From Neolewinella litorea (GTDB taxonomy: Bacteria; Bacteroidota; Bacteroidia; Chitinophagales; Saprospiraceae), in contig NZ_SRSF01000005.1 of assembly GCF_004803465.1 (NCBI RefSeq), positions 81,176 through 145,175 on the forward strand: DNA of 64,000 nucleotides, in the 5' to 3' direction. Numbering within the stretch: the first letter of the stretch is position 1; every line of letters begins with the position of its first letter. Both the position numbers and the translations under genes were made by a program. The notes beneath the pieces are model-generated. The model did not search any database. It was given only the letters and a program-made list of their open reading frames with translations, and was not told the DNA's origin. Shown here piece after piece: positions 25,481 through 33,484 of this stretch.

Positions 25481-26641
25481 ATGTCACTGCAAACCGCCTA
25501 TACTACCGCCCGCGTCATTGAAACCTTGGAAAATTACGCCCAGAGCGACCTGGTGAACGACACCGGCGAAACGAAAAACGACCCGTCCTCCGGCGCGCCG
25601 CATATTTACGCCGACGAGCATTTTTGGCAGCTTATTCTGGATGACGTCGCCGGCAGCTGGGGGAAGGTTTTTACCCTATACGAGGTTACGCTGTCCGAGC
25701 ACGTGGCCCGGGTGCCCGGGCTCTATTTTCACCCCGGGGTCCAGCATTTTAAAAAGATACTGGACGTACACAAGGAATACGTTTCCGGCAATTGGGTGCG
25801 GTATAGTCCACCGGGTGAATCACAGAAAATTCTCGGGGGTATCGGTACGCTGCAAATTCCGCCGACCCTGGAGGAATGGCGCATTGCCAGCGTAAGCTTC
25901 AGCAATAACGCCTCGCTGGGTATTCCGGTGCTCGTACACGAGGAGGTATGGCAACACCACGGGTTGGGAGAGGGGATGCGGATCGCAAGCCTCGGGGCAC
26001 GCTGGCAGCGCATGGACGCCTCCTGGGCCAAACGCTTCTATTCCATGCGGGGACTGCCCAAGGGATACCTGGTGATCGAGCACCCGGATCAGTTGCAGCT
26101 TTCGGGGGAAGTGTTGCCGACCATTTACCACCCCTTCACCATCATGGAATACGAGCAGAGTGGATCGCTCTTTTACGATTTCGTATTCGTGACGGTGGAT
26201 TCCTCCGACCCCAACTTCCGGGACGATATCCGGGCCTTTTTCGGGGAATACCGCTACATGAATGGCCGCTACGGCACCTACCTCATCGAGCCCTTCGTAA
26301 ATCACCCCCTGCTGTCCGAAAACGACGTGATGTTCCACTCCCCCGAAGAGCTACGAAAGGAAAACGCGGCGGCCGGTTCCCACCTCAATCTGATGGTAGA
26401 ACGGATCAAAAAAGAGCGGTTCAACCAGCATACCCTGGACGAGATCAAGATCTTCATCGACAATCACATGGACATCGATGATCTGAAGACCTGCTCCGAC
26501 GATATCCTCATCAACGTCAACTCCTGGTACGGCGGCGGACGCGTGTACGATGAGTCGGCCAACTTCCTGGATCGCGTAATTGAACGAAAGAAAGTGGAGG
26601 AACTGGTCGACGTGTTGACCAAGTACGGACTAACAACCTAG
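25481..26641 (+). CDS. Cassette gene B: unknown protein with possible C-terminal adaptor domain
   Basis: 386 residues, cytoplasmic by composition. The N-terminal ~300 residues have no recognised family; W/Y-rich segments (ADEHFWQLILDDVAGSWG, LVHEEVWQHHGLGEG, RWQRMDASWAKRFYSM) suggest a globular alpha/beta domain. The last ~85 residues are helical: VERIKKERFNQHTLDEIKIF near the start and FLDRVIERKKVEELVDVL at the end. That spacing recalls effector-associated (death-like) domains, where a final R-x-x-[VL]-x-E-L-[LV] helix is usual. This would fit its 3-bp linkage to the EAD1-trypsin gene, but I cannot confirm it without a profile search. Confidence 0.55.
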   Translation: MSLQTAYTTARVIETLENYAQSDLVNDTGETKNDPSSGAPHIYADEHFWQLILDDVAGSWGKVFTLYEVTLSEHVARVPGLYFHPGVQHFKKILDVHKEYVSGNWVRYSPPGESQKILGGIGTLQIPPTLEEWRIASVSFSNNASLGIPVLVHEEVWQHHGLGEGMRIASLGARWQRMDASWAKRFYSMRGLPKGYLVIEHPDQLQLSGEVLPTIYHPFTIMEYEQSGSLFYDFVFVTVDSSDPNFRDDIRAFFGEYRYMNGRYGTYLIEPFVNHPLLSENDVMFHSPEELRKENAAAGSHLNLMVERIKKERFNQHTLDEIKIFIDNHMDIDDLKTCSDDILINVNSWYGGGRVYDESANFLDRVIERKKVEELVDVLTKYGLTT

Positions 26642-26644
26642 GCG

Positions 26645-27955
26645 ATGGCAAACTGGAACAGCAAACTCACCGAATTACGGGGCCACCTTGTGGAGCTGTA
26701 CCCGGAAAAGGAGGACGGCAGGATGATGGTGGAGATGGCTGGTATCCCGCCCGGATCGATCGCCTTCAGCGACAAGGCCACTTCCAACTGGCACAATATC
26801 CTGCGGGAGGCCAACAAGCGGAACAAGGTCATGGATATCGTCCAGCTCGCCATCCAGGAATACCCGGAACGGGAAGACCTGGCACGACTCTTCACCGAAG
26901 TGGAAGAGGAAGAACCCCTTACCTCGGCGGCGGCCCTGAATTCCGTGCTGGAAATGGAAACGCTCAAAACCCTGCCGAAAAGGATCGAACGGGATTTTCC
27001 GGACATACCCACCGAAACCCTGCAGGAGAACCTGCGCGAAGAAATCCATACCCTGGAAACCCGTCGCACGGAGCGTACCCGCGGAAAGATCGGCCAGACG
27101 GAATACCGACGAATTGTGGAGGGCATCAACAAGGACCTGGCGGAAAAACTGCGTGAATCCGGCCTCGGCATTGACCGACCGGCTATTGCACCCGCGGCCC
27201 CGCAAAAAGAGGATCGCAGGGCGTTTGATATCCTGGTCCCGAACCGGAAAGGACTGGAAAAGGTGGTGAAGGGCGACGACCTGATCGATGTCCTGGCCTG
27301 GGTGCAGGGGGCGATGGAACAGTCGAAAACGGTGTGTAAAATTGAAACTTCGGACGGAGAAAGCGGTACGGGTTTCCTGTTGGGCGGCGGTTTGCTGATG
27401 ACGAACAACCACGTCATACCGGATGCCGCTACGGCCGCGAATACGCGCCTGACCTTCAACTTCAAGACGGATAAGGACAACAACGTCTTGCAGGAAACGC
27501 ACTACCGACTGGACCCTACGGTATTCATCACCAGCCACGAAGATGAGCTGGACTATACGATCGTCAAGGTGGTGGACAGTACGGAGACACCCCTGGCCGG
27601 TTGGGGCTGCGTAGAACTGGAGGACTTCTTCGACCCCCAACTGCATGAGAAAGTGACGGTGATCCAGCACCCCCGGGGAAACTATATGAAAATGGCCCTC
27701 CCGGACGACGTCATCAGCATCTGGGGGAAATACCTTTTCTATACCACCGATACGCGGGAGGGGTCGAGCGGGTCGCCGGTATTTAATAAACATTGGAAAG
27801 TCGTGGCCCTGCACCACGCTGGCAAGAACGAGGAATCGTACGAGGGGGGACTGCAGATCGATGAGGCCGGAACCATCGCACCCTCCAATCGGGGGGTATT
27901 GATCAAATACATACTTGAGGACCTGAAAAAGCGGAATTTTCCGCTATTAAAATAA
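26645..27955 (+). CDS. Cassette gene C: EAD1 domain fused to trypsin-like serine protease
   Basis: 436 residues, no signal peptide, so an intracellular protease. Residues ~5-80 match effector-associated domain 1 (EAD1): LRGHLVELYP, GIPPGSIAFSDKATSNWHNI and VQLAIQEYP correspond to the family's 'LYP ... I.FsGsA..rWh.iL ... a..eYP'. A helical linker (about 85-175) follows. Residues ~210-436 form a chymotrypsin-fold domain with His256 (NNHVI), Asp303 (LDYTIVKV) and Ser375 (GSSGSP), an intact triad. In described systems (Aravind group), EADs recruit effectors such as trypsins to partners carrying the same EAD, in cell-death or immunity pathways. No second EAD1 is visible nearby, so a partner may be encoded elsewhere. 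Confidence 0.85.
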   Translation: MANWNSKLTELRGHLVELYPEKEDGRMMVEMAGIPPGSIAFSDKATSNWHNILREANKRNKVMDIVQLAIQEYPEREDLARLFTEVEEEEPLTSAAALNSVLEMETLKTLPKRIERDFPDIPTETLQENLREEIHTLETRRTERTRGKIGQTEYRRIVEGINKDLAEKLRESGLGIDRPAIAPAAPQKEDRRAFDILVPNRKGLEKVVKGDDLIDVLAWVQGAMEQSKTVCKIETSDGESGTGFLLGGGLLMTNNHVIPDAATAANTRLTFNFKTDKDNNVLQETHYRLDPTVFITSHEDELDYTIVKVVDSTETPLAGWGCVELEDFFDPQLHEKVTVIQHPRGNYMKMALPDDVISIWGKYLFYTTDTREGSSGSPVFNKHWKVVALHHAGKNEESYEGGLQIDEAGTIAPSNRGVLIKYILEDLKKRNFPLLK

Positions 27956-27964
27956 CCGCCCGCT

Positions 27965-28963
27965 ATGAAAAACCCGATCACCATCCAGGAACTGGAGGCA
28001 CTGCTGGAAAATGAAGATACCCGCGCGCAGGCACTGAACTATTATTTCGAATACCTGCCCACGGGTCCCTTTTCGGGGGAATACCGCTTGAAAAGTCATA
28101 TCCAGGTAGTGAAAAGTGAAGGGGCCGTAACCCGGGGGCAACTGGAGGGTGCACCGCTGATCAATATCGTGGAAAAGCTGATCGGGAAAGCCAATTCGCT
28201 CGCCCAGCGAGATCGGGACCGGCTGTTCGAGCAAAGGCGAGGCGATGCCGACCGGGTGATCATCGTAACCGAGGGGGATTCCTGGTTTCAGTACCCGCGG
28301 CTGAAGCAACTGGGCCTCACCATATCGAAGGAAGTGAAGGACGTAGTGGATTACCTCATCGAGGATCCCCGCTTTGCCGTGAAGAGTCTGGGCGGGGCCG
28401 GGGACGTCCTGCGCAACATGTACCATATGGGCGAATACCTGGATGCGATCGATAAATACGAGCCGAAGGCGTTCGTGCTCAGCGGAGGCGGAAATGACTT
28501 TTTTGAGATGTTCCCGAGTATGGTACGCAAGGGCAGCGCCGACGATATCGCCTCCTTCCTGAAGACGACCTGGCTGACGGAGATCAAGGTGATCCGGACC
28601 TACTACGAGGGTATGCTCGAAATCCTTACTCGGGAATATCCCGAATTACCCATCCTCCTGCACGGCTACGACTACATCATGCCCCGACCCGACGGAAAGT
28701 GGATCGGCCGGCCCATGATCGAGTCCGGCGGCCTGAGCCTGGACAAGGACCGCAAGGCGCTCATCCGCTCCATCATGGACCGCTTCAACCAGTCGATCTC
28801 CGACCTGAGCGAGGACTACGAGAACGTCCACTACCTCAACCTGCGCGGCACCGTACCCCAGGACCCCCAATTCTGGCACGACGAGATCCACCCCAACGAC
28901 CACGGCTTCCGCCTAGTAGCCGACAAGTTCTTAACCAAACTGAACGAGCTGATCCCCACCTAA
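27965..28963 (+). CDS. Cassette gene D: intracellular SGNH/GDSL hydrolase with N-terminal extension
   Basis: 332 residues. SGNH-hydrolase blocks: VTEGDSWFQYP (nucleophile Ser106), LSGGGNDFFE near residue 175 (the GxND oxyanion block), and WHDEIHPNDHGF (Asp306, His309). Enzymes of this fold hydrolyse acyl or acetyl esters, including lipids. There is no signal peptide, so the substrate would be cytoplasmic or the inner leaflet. About 95 residues precede the catalytic domain (TIQELEALLENEDTRAQALN ...) and match nothing I know; they could be an adaptor or an inhibitory segment. The gene starts 9 bp after the EAD1-trypsin and is last in the run; a palindromic array starts 4 bp after its stop. Confidence 0.82.
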   Translation: MKNPITIQELEALLENEDTRAQALNYYFEYLPTGPFSGEYRLKSHIQVVKSEGAVTRGQLEGAPLINIVEKLIGKANSLAQRDRDRLFEQRRGDADRVIIVTEGDSWFQYPRLKQLGLTISKEVKDVVDYLIEDPRFAVKSLGGAGDVLRNMYHMGEYLDAIDKYEPKAFVLSGGGNDFFEMFPSMVRKGSADDIASFLKTTWLTEIKVIRTYYEGMLEILTREYPELPILLHGYDYIMPRPDGKWIGRPMIESGGLSLDKDRKALIRSIMDRFNQSISDLSEDYENVHYLNLRGTVPQDPQFWHDEIHPNDHGFRLVADKFLTKLNELIPT

Positions 28964-28966
28964 CCC

Positions 28967-29096
28967 GTACGATGCGGCCTCAGCCCGCGGGAGTACAATG
29001 CGGCCTCAGGCCGCGCAAGTAAGATGCGACCTCAGGTCGCGGCAGTACAAAGCGACCTCAGGTCGCGAAAGCAAGAAGCGGCCTCAGGCCGCGAAC
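28967..29096. repeat. Five-unit 26-bp palindromic array (left of nuclease)
   Basis: Units start at 28967, 28993, 29019, 29045 and 29071. Each is a GTACAA-like lead followed by a hairpin: GCGGCC-TCA-GGCCGC or GCGACC-TCA-GGTCGC. Arm changes are matched on both sides in four of five units, while the loop TCA is constant. The array fills the gap between the EAD cassette and the nuclease gene. It is not a CRISPR: the bases between palindromes are repeat too. Confidence 0.9.
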
Positions 29097-29103
29097 CAAA
29101 CCC

Positions 29104-29961
29104 CTAGGCCCCCATCACAGCATTAATCACCGCAGCCGCCCGGTACCCGGCGGCGCCAAGGCGTTCCTCCACCACGGGCAGGAAATCGTGCTGATAATCA
29201 TACCCCAGGTCGGGGAGTCCCGATTCCCGGTCCGTACGATCGTAAAGGGTATTATAGATGCGTTCTCGCAGGGCGATGGATTCCCGCATCCATTCTTCGG
29301 GGGCGTCGTCGGCCCATTCGGCCTGGTATTCGCGGGTGTGCATGACCGTGAAGGCGGCGAACTCGGTGAAGCTCAGGCGTTCCTGTTCGATGATCTGGGT
29401 GTCCCAGACGGAGTGGAGGTTATAGCGGTCGCCGAAGTAGAGGACGGTGATGCGGTTGCCGCCCAGGTCGCGGTTCTTGCCTACGTGGAGGGGCATATGG
29501 ACGTCGGCGATGAAGTGGATGAGGAAGGCCAGGGCCGTAGCGTCCAGGGAGCCGGCCAGGGGGAGTACCTTATGCTGGGCCAGTAAATCCGTGAGGCGTT
29601 CGCGTTCGGCCGACTCTCCGGCCAGCACGCTGGTGAAAAAGTGGATGGCTTCCCGCACGTCGTCCACTTTGGGGTCGTCGCCTGTTTGCCGGGCTACGTC
29701 TTCGACCGTCTCGTCGGGTTGCACGGTCATATAGTGCCAGGGGTGGGTGAAATCCCAGCCGGATTCCGAGCGGATGTAGTCGGGCCAGGTGCTTACCTGG
29801 GAGAGGTAATTATTCCCCAGCGCCGCGTCGACCCGCTGCCGGGCCTGGTCGTTGAGGTTTTCGTAGGCGATGCGCGCCACGATGCGGTGGCCGTTGGCCC
29901 CCCAGGCGGGCAGCACTTGCGGCAGAAAAGCAATCAGAAGGAGGAAAAGTAAACGTACCAT
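29104..29961 (-). CDS. Secreted S1/P1-type nuclease
   Basis: A 285-residue zinc-dependent single-strand nuclease/phosphodiesterase. The signal peptide ends in LPAWGANGHRIVARIA, giving the mature N-terminal Trp (WGANGH) that supplies a zinc ligand in this family. Further ligand segments are TWPDYIRS and FTHPWHYMTV, followed by LAFLIHFIADVHMPLHVGKN with DLGGNRITV, then LHSVWDTQII. Length and motif order match P1/S1 nucleases. The start at the MVRLLFLLL signal peptide is preferred over a Met five codons earlier. The gene is flanked on both sides by arrays of the same 26-bp palindrome, the right one about 10 bp upstream of its ATG. Confidence 0.93.
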   Translation of the reverse strand: MVRLLFLLLIAFLPQVLPAWGANGHRIVARIAYENLNDQARQRVDAALGNNYLSQVSTWPDYIRSESGWDFTHPWHYMTVQPDETVEDVARQTGDDPKVDDVREAIHFFTSVLAGESAERERLTDLLAQHKVLPLAGSLDATALAFLIHFIADVHMPLHVGKNRDLGGNRITVLYFGDRYNLHSVWDTQIIEQERLSFTEFAAFTVMHTREYQAEWADDAPEEWMRESIALRERIYNTLYDRTDRESGLPDLGYDYQHDFLPVVEERLGAAGYRAAAVINAVMGA

Positions 29962-29970
29962 CCCCCAAAG

Positions 29971-30212
29971 GTACAATGCGGCCTCAGGCCGCGCCAGTAC
30001 GATGCGGTCTCCCGACCGCGCCAGTACAACGCGGCCTCAGGCCGCGCAAGCACAAAGCGGTCTCAGACCGCGCCAGTACAATGCGGCCTCAGGCCGCGCA
30101 AGCACAAAGCGGTCTCAGACCGCGCCAGTAAAACGCGGTCTCCTGACCGCGCGAGCAGAAAGCGGCCTCAGGCCGCGCAGCGGAAAGAGGTCTCCCCGAT
30201 AGCTATCAGACC
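29971..30212. repeat. Eight- to nine-unit 26-bp palindromic array (right of nuclease)
   Basis: Units start at 29971, 29997, 30024, 30050, 30076, 30102, 30128 and 30155, with a decayed ninth from 30181 ending in a longer hairpin. The cores are GCGGCC-TCA-GGCCGC, GCGGTC-TCA-GACCGC and GCGGTC-TCCC/TCCT-GACCGC. The arms change in matched pairs. Two unit types alternate in the middle (units 3-6), as expected of duplication of a two-unit block. Same family as 28967-29096. Confidence 0.9.
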
Positions 30213-30262
30213 AAGAACCCCCAACCACCCCTCACCGTTCCCCTTTCAACCACTCCCCAACC

Positions 30263-31357
30263 ATGACCTGGACCTTCCGCCTGGGCCGCATAGCCGGCAT
30301 CGACGTAAAACTGCACTGGACCTTCCTCATCCTCCTCGGCTGGGTATTCCTGAGCTACCTCTCCGATACCGGCGAGGTGAGCGGCGGCCTGGTGGGGGTG
30401 GCCTTCATTCTGGCGCTCTTCGGCTGCGTGGTGTTGCACGAACTGGGCCACGCCCTGGCTGCGCGGCGGTACGGCGTCAACACCCGCAACATCGTCCTGT
30501 TGCCCATCGGCGGGGTGGCCAACCTGGAGCGGATGCCCGAGAAGCCGCGCGAGGAACTGGTAGTGGCCCTGGCCGGACCGGCGGTCAACGTGGTCATCGC
30601 GGCGCTGCTGGCCGTGATTCTGGCGGCTACGGGTGGACTGCCCGATCCCGAGGCGCTGGAGTCGGTCACGGTTCCCAGCGGCCGCAACTTCCTGATCGGC
30701 TTGTTGAGTGTCAATATCCTGCTGGTGCTCTTCAACCTCATTCCGGCCTTCCCCATGGACGGCGGCCGGGTGCTGCGCGCGCTGCTGAGCATGAAGTACG
30801 ACCGGGCGCGGGCCACCCACCTGGCCGCCCGCCTCGGACAGGTGCTGGCTATGGTGTTCGTCTTCCTGGGTTTCTTCGGCAACTTCATGTTGGTGTTCAT
30901 CGGACTGTTTATCTACCTCGGCGCCGGCGGCGAAAACCGGGCGGTGGGGCAGCAGGCCCTGCTGGAAGGCTACCGGGTGGAGGACGCCGTCATGCGGCAG
31001 TACACCGCGCTGAACGTTTATGAGACCCTCGACCGCGCCGCGTCCATCTTACTGGACGGGCAGGAGCGCGATTTCGTGGTGCTCGACGAGGGGGAACCGG
31101 CCGGCATCCTTACGCGAGACGATTTGATCCGGGGGCTCAAGGAATACGGCAAACACGGCCGGATAGGGGAGGCCGCCCGCCGTCCCGCGCTGCTGGAACT
31201 GCCCGGCGATACGCCGTTGCAGGAGGCTTACGTCCAGTTGCAGGCTGGGCAAACCCCGATATGCTGCGTCCGCGACCCACTGGGGCGCATTAGCGGGGTG
31301 CTCAACCTGGAGAATATCGAGGAAGTATTGCTGCTGAAGCGGGCCCTGCGGGGGTAG
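30263..31357 (+). CDS. Site-2 protease family (M50B) with C-terminal CBS domains
   Basis: A 364-residue integral membrane metalloprotease. Zinc motif HELGH near residue 60 (CVVLHELGHALAARRYG) and second ligand motif NLIPAFPMDGGRVLRALL near 160; 5-6 transmembrane helices within the first ~225 residues. The cytoplasmic end (about 240-364) carries a pair of CBS motifs (VEDAVMRQYTALNVYETLD, GILTRDDLIRGL, GVLNLENIEEVL), which bind adenine nucleotides in related proteins. This is the SpoIVFB-like architecture; such proteases cut transmembrane substrates such as anti-sigma factors. The substrate is unknown. It begins downstream of the palindromic array. Confidence 0.9.
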   Translation: MTWTFRLGRIAGIDVKLHWTFLILLGWVFLSYLSDTGEVSGGLVGVAFILALFGCVVLHELGHALAARRYGVNTRNIVLLPIGGVANLERMPEKPREELVVALAGPAVNVVIAALLAVILAATGGLPDPEALESVTVPSGRNFLIGLLSVNILLVLFNLIPAFPMDGGRVLRALLSMKYDRARATHLAARLGQVLAMVFVFLGFFGNFMLVFIGLFIYLGAGGENRAVGQQALLEGYRVEDAVMRQYTALNVYETLDRAASILLDGQERDFVVLDEGEPAGILTRDDLIRGLKEYGKHGRIGEAARRPALLELPGDTPLQEAYVQLQAGQTPICCVRDPLGRISGVLNLENIEEVLLLKRALRG

Positions 31358-31380
31358 GGGAAGTTCCGGAGGTACCAACA

Positions 31381-31400
31381 GCCGTCGGAGCGCGGGTGCC
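31381..31400 (+). repeat. Dispersed GC-rich intergenic motif, copy 3
   Basis: GCCGTCGGAGCGCGGGTGCC, 24 bp after the site-2 protease stop. The core CGCGGGTGC is shared with the other copies; this is the only copy not pointing toward a downstream gene start. Confidence 0.4.
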
Positions 31401-31532
31401 GCGGTCGGGAACTGGGAAGCCGGGGCCAGGGGTTGCTAATTCAACTTTTTGGCCTATTTTCCTGGTTTAAAGCCGGAAATATCCCTTTCGTACACCGGTA
31501 TATTATAGTTACACCTAATACCTACACTCACC

Positions 31533-32024
31533 GTGGAACGATACCTTACCCAACTACTGGCCGACCTGCGCGCCATTGCCCGCGGGCGACAAGGGCAGGT
31601 CGGGGCACCCGCCGACCACTATTCCCGTAACGAGGCCGGACTGCCGGCCGTAGACTACGCCACCTACCGCGCCGAACTCGACCGCTTCTTCTACGGAGAG
31701 GGGGCGGGCTCGATGTACCGGGCGATCGGCCTCCTGCCGGAGGCCTTTCCTCCCGCGGACCGGCTTTCCGACCCCCAGCTCCGGGCCCTGGTCTTTCAGA
31801 TACTGGACGTCTGGACCGCCCACCGGATCATTCCCACCGTGCCGGCCGGCATCGCACCCCGGCTACTGTATCCCGAACTGCTGCGCATTATGCACGATGA
31901 CTTCGACGATCCGGGCGACGACGGCTGGGTCCAACAGGAGTTCTGTCATTTCCTGCCCGAGGAGTGCCCGTGGAGCAGCGAGTTTTGTACTTGCCGCCGA
32001 CTGGAAGAAGAGGATGGGGAATAA
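31533..32024 (+). CDS. Hypothetical protein
   Basis: 163 residues with GTG start (MERYLTQLLADLRAIARG). No signal peptide, no transmembrane segment, no recognised family. It is mainly helical by composition, rich in Pro, Asp and aromatic residues, and has a Cys-containing end (FCHFLPEECPWSSEFCTCRR) with four Cys that could bind metal (inference). The upstream 100 bp are AT-rich and may hold its promoter. It is called a gene because of length, codon pattern and the absence of a better frame. Confidence 0.6.
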   Translation: MERYLTQLLADLRAIARGRQGQVGAPADHYSRNEAGLPAVDYATYRAELDRFFYGEGAGSMYRAIGLLPEAFPPADRLSDPQLRALVFQILDVWTAHRIIPTVPAGIAPRLLYPELLRIMHDDFDDPGDDGWVQQEFCHFLPEECPWSSEFCTCRRLEEEDGE

Positions 32025-32156
32025 GCCGCGTTGGAGCCTAAGAGCCGCATTGTCAAGTGGTGATAAATCGCCATATTTGAGCACCACACTCAGTTTGGCG
32101 CCGATACCGCGATTTTGGGAGGGCGCCTTTTACCCTCACCCACCTTGCAGTTATAC

Positions 32157-32483
32157 ATGGCTAAAACGGCTATCCTTCACATCCCCATCAAGCGCGAGTA
32201 CTTCGACGCCATCCGCGCCGGAGAAAAAACCGAGGAGTACCGCGCCTACTCCCCCTTTTGGATCTCCCGCCTGGGAGTCACCGACGACGAGGGCCAACTA
32301 GCCGATTTCCGGCAGTATGACATCGTCCGCTTCCGCAACGGCTATGAACCCGACTCACCCGTAATGGACGTGGAGTTCCAGGGCATCATTCTGGAGGAAT
32401 TTATGAACGAGCCCGAAGACAGCGAATACCGTTTCGGCTTCGCCATCCAGTTGGGTAAGGTGCTGCGGACGGAGAACGTGTAA
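32157..32483 (+). CDS. ASCH-domain protein
   Basis: A 108-residue single-domain protein. The N-terminal KTAILHIPIKREYFDAIRAG ... EKTEEYRAYSPFW matches the ASCH/PUA-like signature (beta strand, helix, then G-x-K-x-x-E-x-R). Later FRQYDIVRFRNGY and VEFQGIILEEF are the expected core strands. ASCH domains bind RNA or modified nucleotides, and some have N4-acetylcytidine amidohydrolase or nuclease activity; the function here is unknown. The start MAKTA is preferred to a Met 14 codons upstream because it coincides with the domain edge. Confidence 0.85.
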   Translation: MAKTAILHIPIKREYFDAIRAGEKTEEYRAYSPFWISRLGVTDDEGQLADFRQYDIVRFRNGYEPDSPVMDVEFQGIILEEFMNEPEDSEYRFGFAIQLGKVLRTENV

Positions 32484-32500
32484 CCCTGGCCCGCCCACCG

Positions 32501-32619
32501 TCGTCGGACGAATTCCCAGAGCCTGCGAAGGGTTCATCCGACGACTGGGGGGCTGGGCCAGCTTCTACTCCAGGCAACTCGTCCGACGAGCCAGCTACCG
32601 CCGGAACTCGTCGGACGAG
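32501..32619. repeat. Four TCGTC-S-GACGA dyads
   Basis: TCGTCGGACGA at 32501-32511, TCATCCGACGA at 32534-32544, CTCGTCCGACGAG at 32578-32590 and CTCGTCGGACGAG at 32607-32619, the last two perfect 13-mers. They lie between the ASCH gene and the EEP nuclease gene and share the GTC-S-GAC core with the dyads at 7241-7425. Confidence 0.75.
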
Positions 32620-32641
32620 GCCTGGCCCTTGTTCAAACCGC

Positions 32642-33295
32642 ATGACGCTAGCCACTTGGAATATTGACCATCCCGTTTACGGTACCCGCCGCTTTCGTGC
32701 TGTCCGGGACTATTTGTTGGCGTTGGATTGCGACGTACTGATCCTTACCGAGGCCAATGCTGCCCTGGAATTGCCGGGCTATACGTCAGTGTTTAGTGAG
32801 GTGTCGCCCTTTGTGCGGCACGGAAGAAACTACAAAACGCCGAACCGGTATCACCAGGTGGCCATCTACACCAGACTGGCGATGCACCGGGTCGCCGACG
32901 TGGAGGACACCAACGGCGTAGCAGCCCATCTCGTGGAACCCCGACTGCTGATTTACGGCAGCGTAATGACCATCAAGGATCGCTGGGCCGACTGGAGTGA
33001 CAAGCGATACACGGACCGGGCAAGGGAACAGTGTGACGTTATCCGCCGCCTCCAACGGCCGCGCTTTCTCGCGGCGGGGGACTTCAATTTTCGGGGTCAC
33101 GGAACCTACAATAGGGTTGGGGCCCTCCAGGTTGGGGCACTGGTAGCGGATTGCGGTCTGTGTTGGCCCACCCAGACGGAAGGACGGACGGTTCAGCATG
33201 TCCTGCACGGCAGTGATGTCAGGGTCAGCTACGAGGTAGTTGAGGCCGGAAAACTCAGTGACCATCCGATACTGTCCACACGCCTGTATCCGTAG
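32642..33295 (+). CDS. Endonuclease/exonuclease/phosphatase (EEP) family protein
   Basis: 217 residues with EEP-superfamily motifs: LATWNIDHP at the N terminus (catalytic Asn), LILTEANAALE near residue 35 (metal Glu), FLAAGDFNFRGHG near residue 140 (Asp/Asn) and LSDHPILS near the end (Asp-His pair). It has no signal peptide, so it probably acts inside the cell on DNA, RNA or a phosphoester. It starts 22 bp after the last GTC-S-GAC dyad. The 189 bp after it hold nothing I can identify. Confidence 0.82.
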   Translation: MTLATWNIDHPVYGTRRFRAVRDYLLALDCDVLILTEANAALELPGYTSVFSEVSPFVRHGRNYKTPNRYHQVAIYTRLAMHRVADVEDTNGVAAHLVEPRLLIYGSVMTIKDRWADWSDKRYTDRAREQCDVIRRLQRPRFLAAGDFNFRGHGTYNRVGALQVGALVADCGLCWPTQTEGRTVQHVLHGSDVRVSYEVVEAGKLSDHPILSTRLYP

Positions 33296-33484
33296 GAGGA
33301 TTATACCAATCTCGAACTGGTTCGGGGTGGAGCAACCAAGGAAATTTAACTTAGCACCAAAGGGATATTACGAACGTGCTGCATCATCGGGCGCGTGCGT
33401 ACAAAAAGTGCCGGGCGGCACCGGCCGCATACCCTTCATAATCCCCATCTTCCTCGATCCACTCGTCGGACTACTACAGTGCAC

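Noticed and set aside
28967-30212. CRISPR array flanking a nuclease gene
   Set aside because: Units are contiguous 26-bp repeats with no unique spacers, no leader and no cas genes; they are palindromic tandem repeats.
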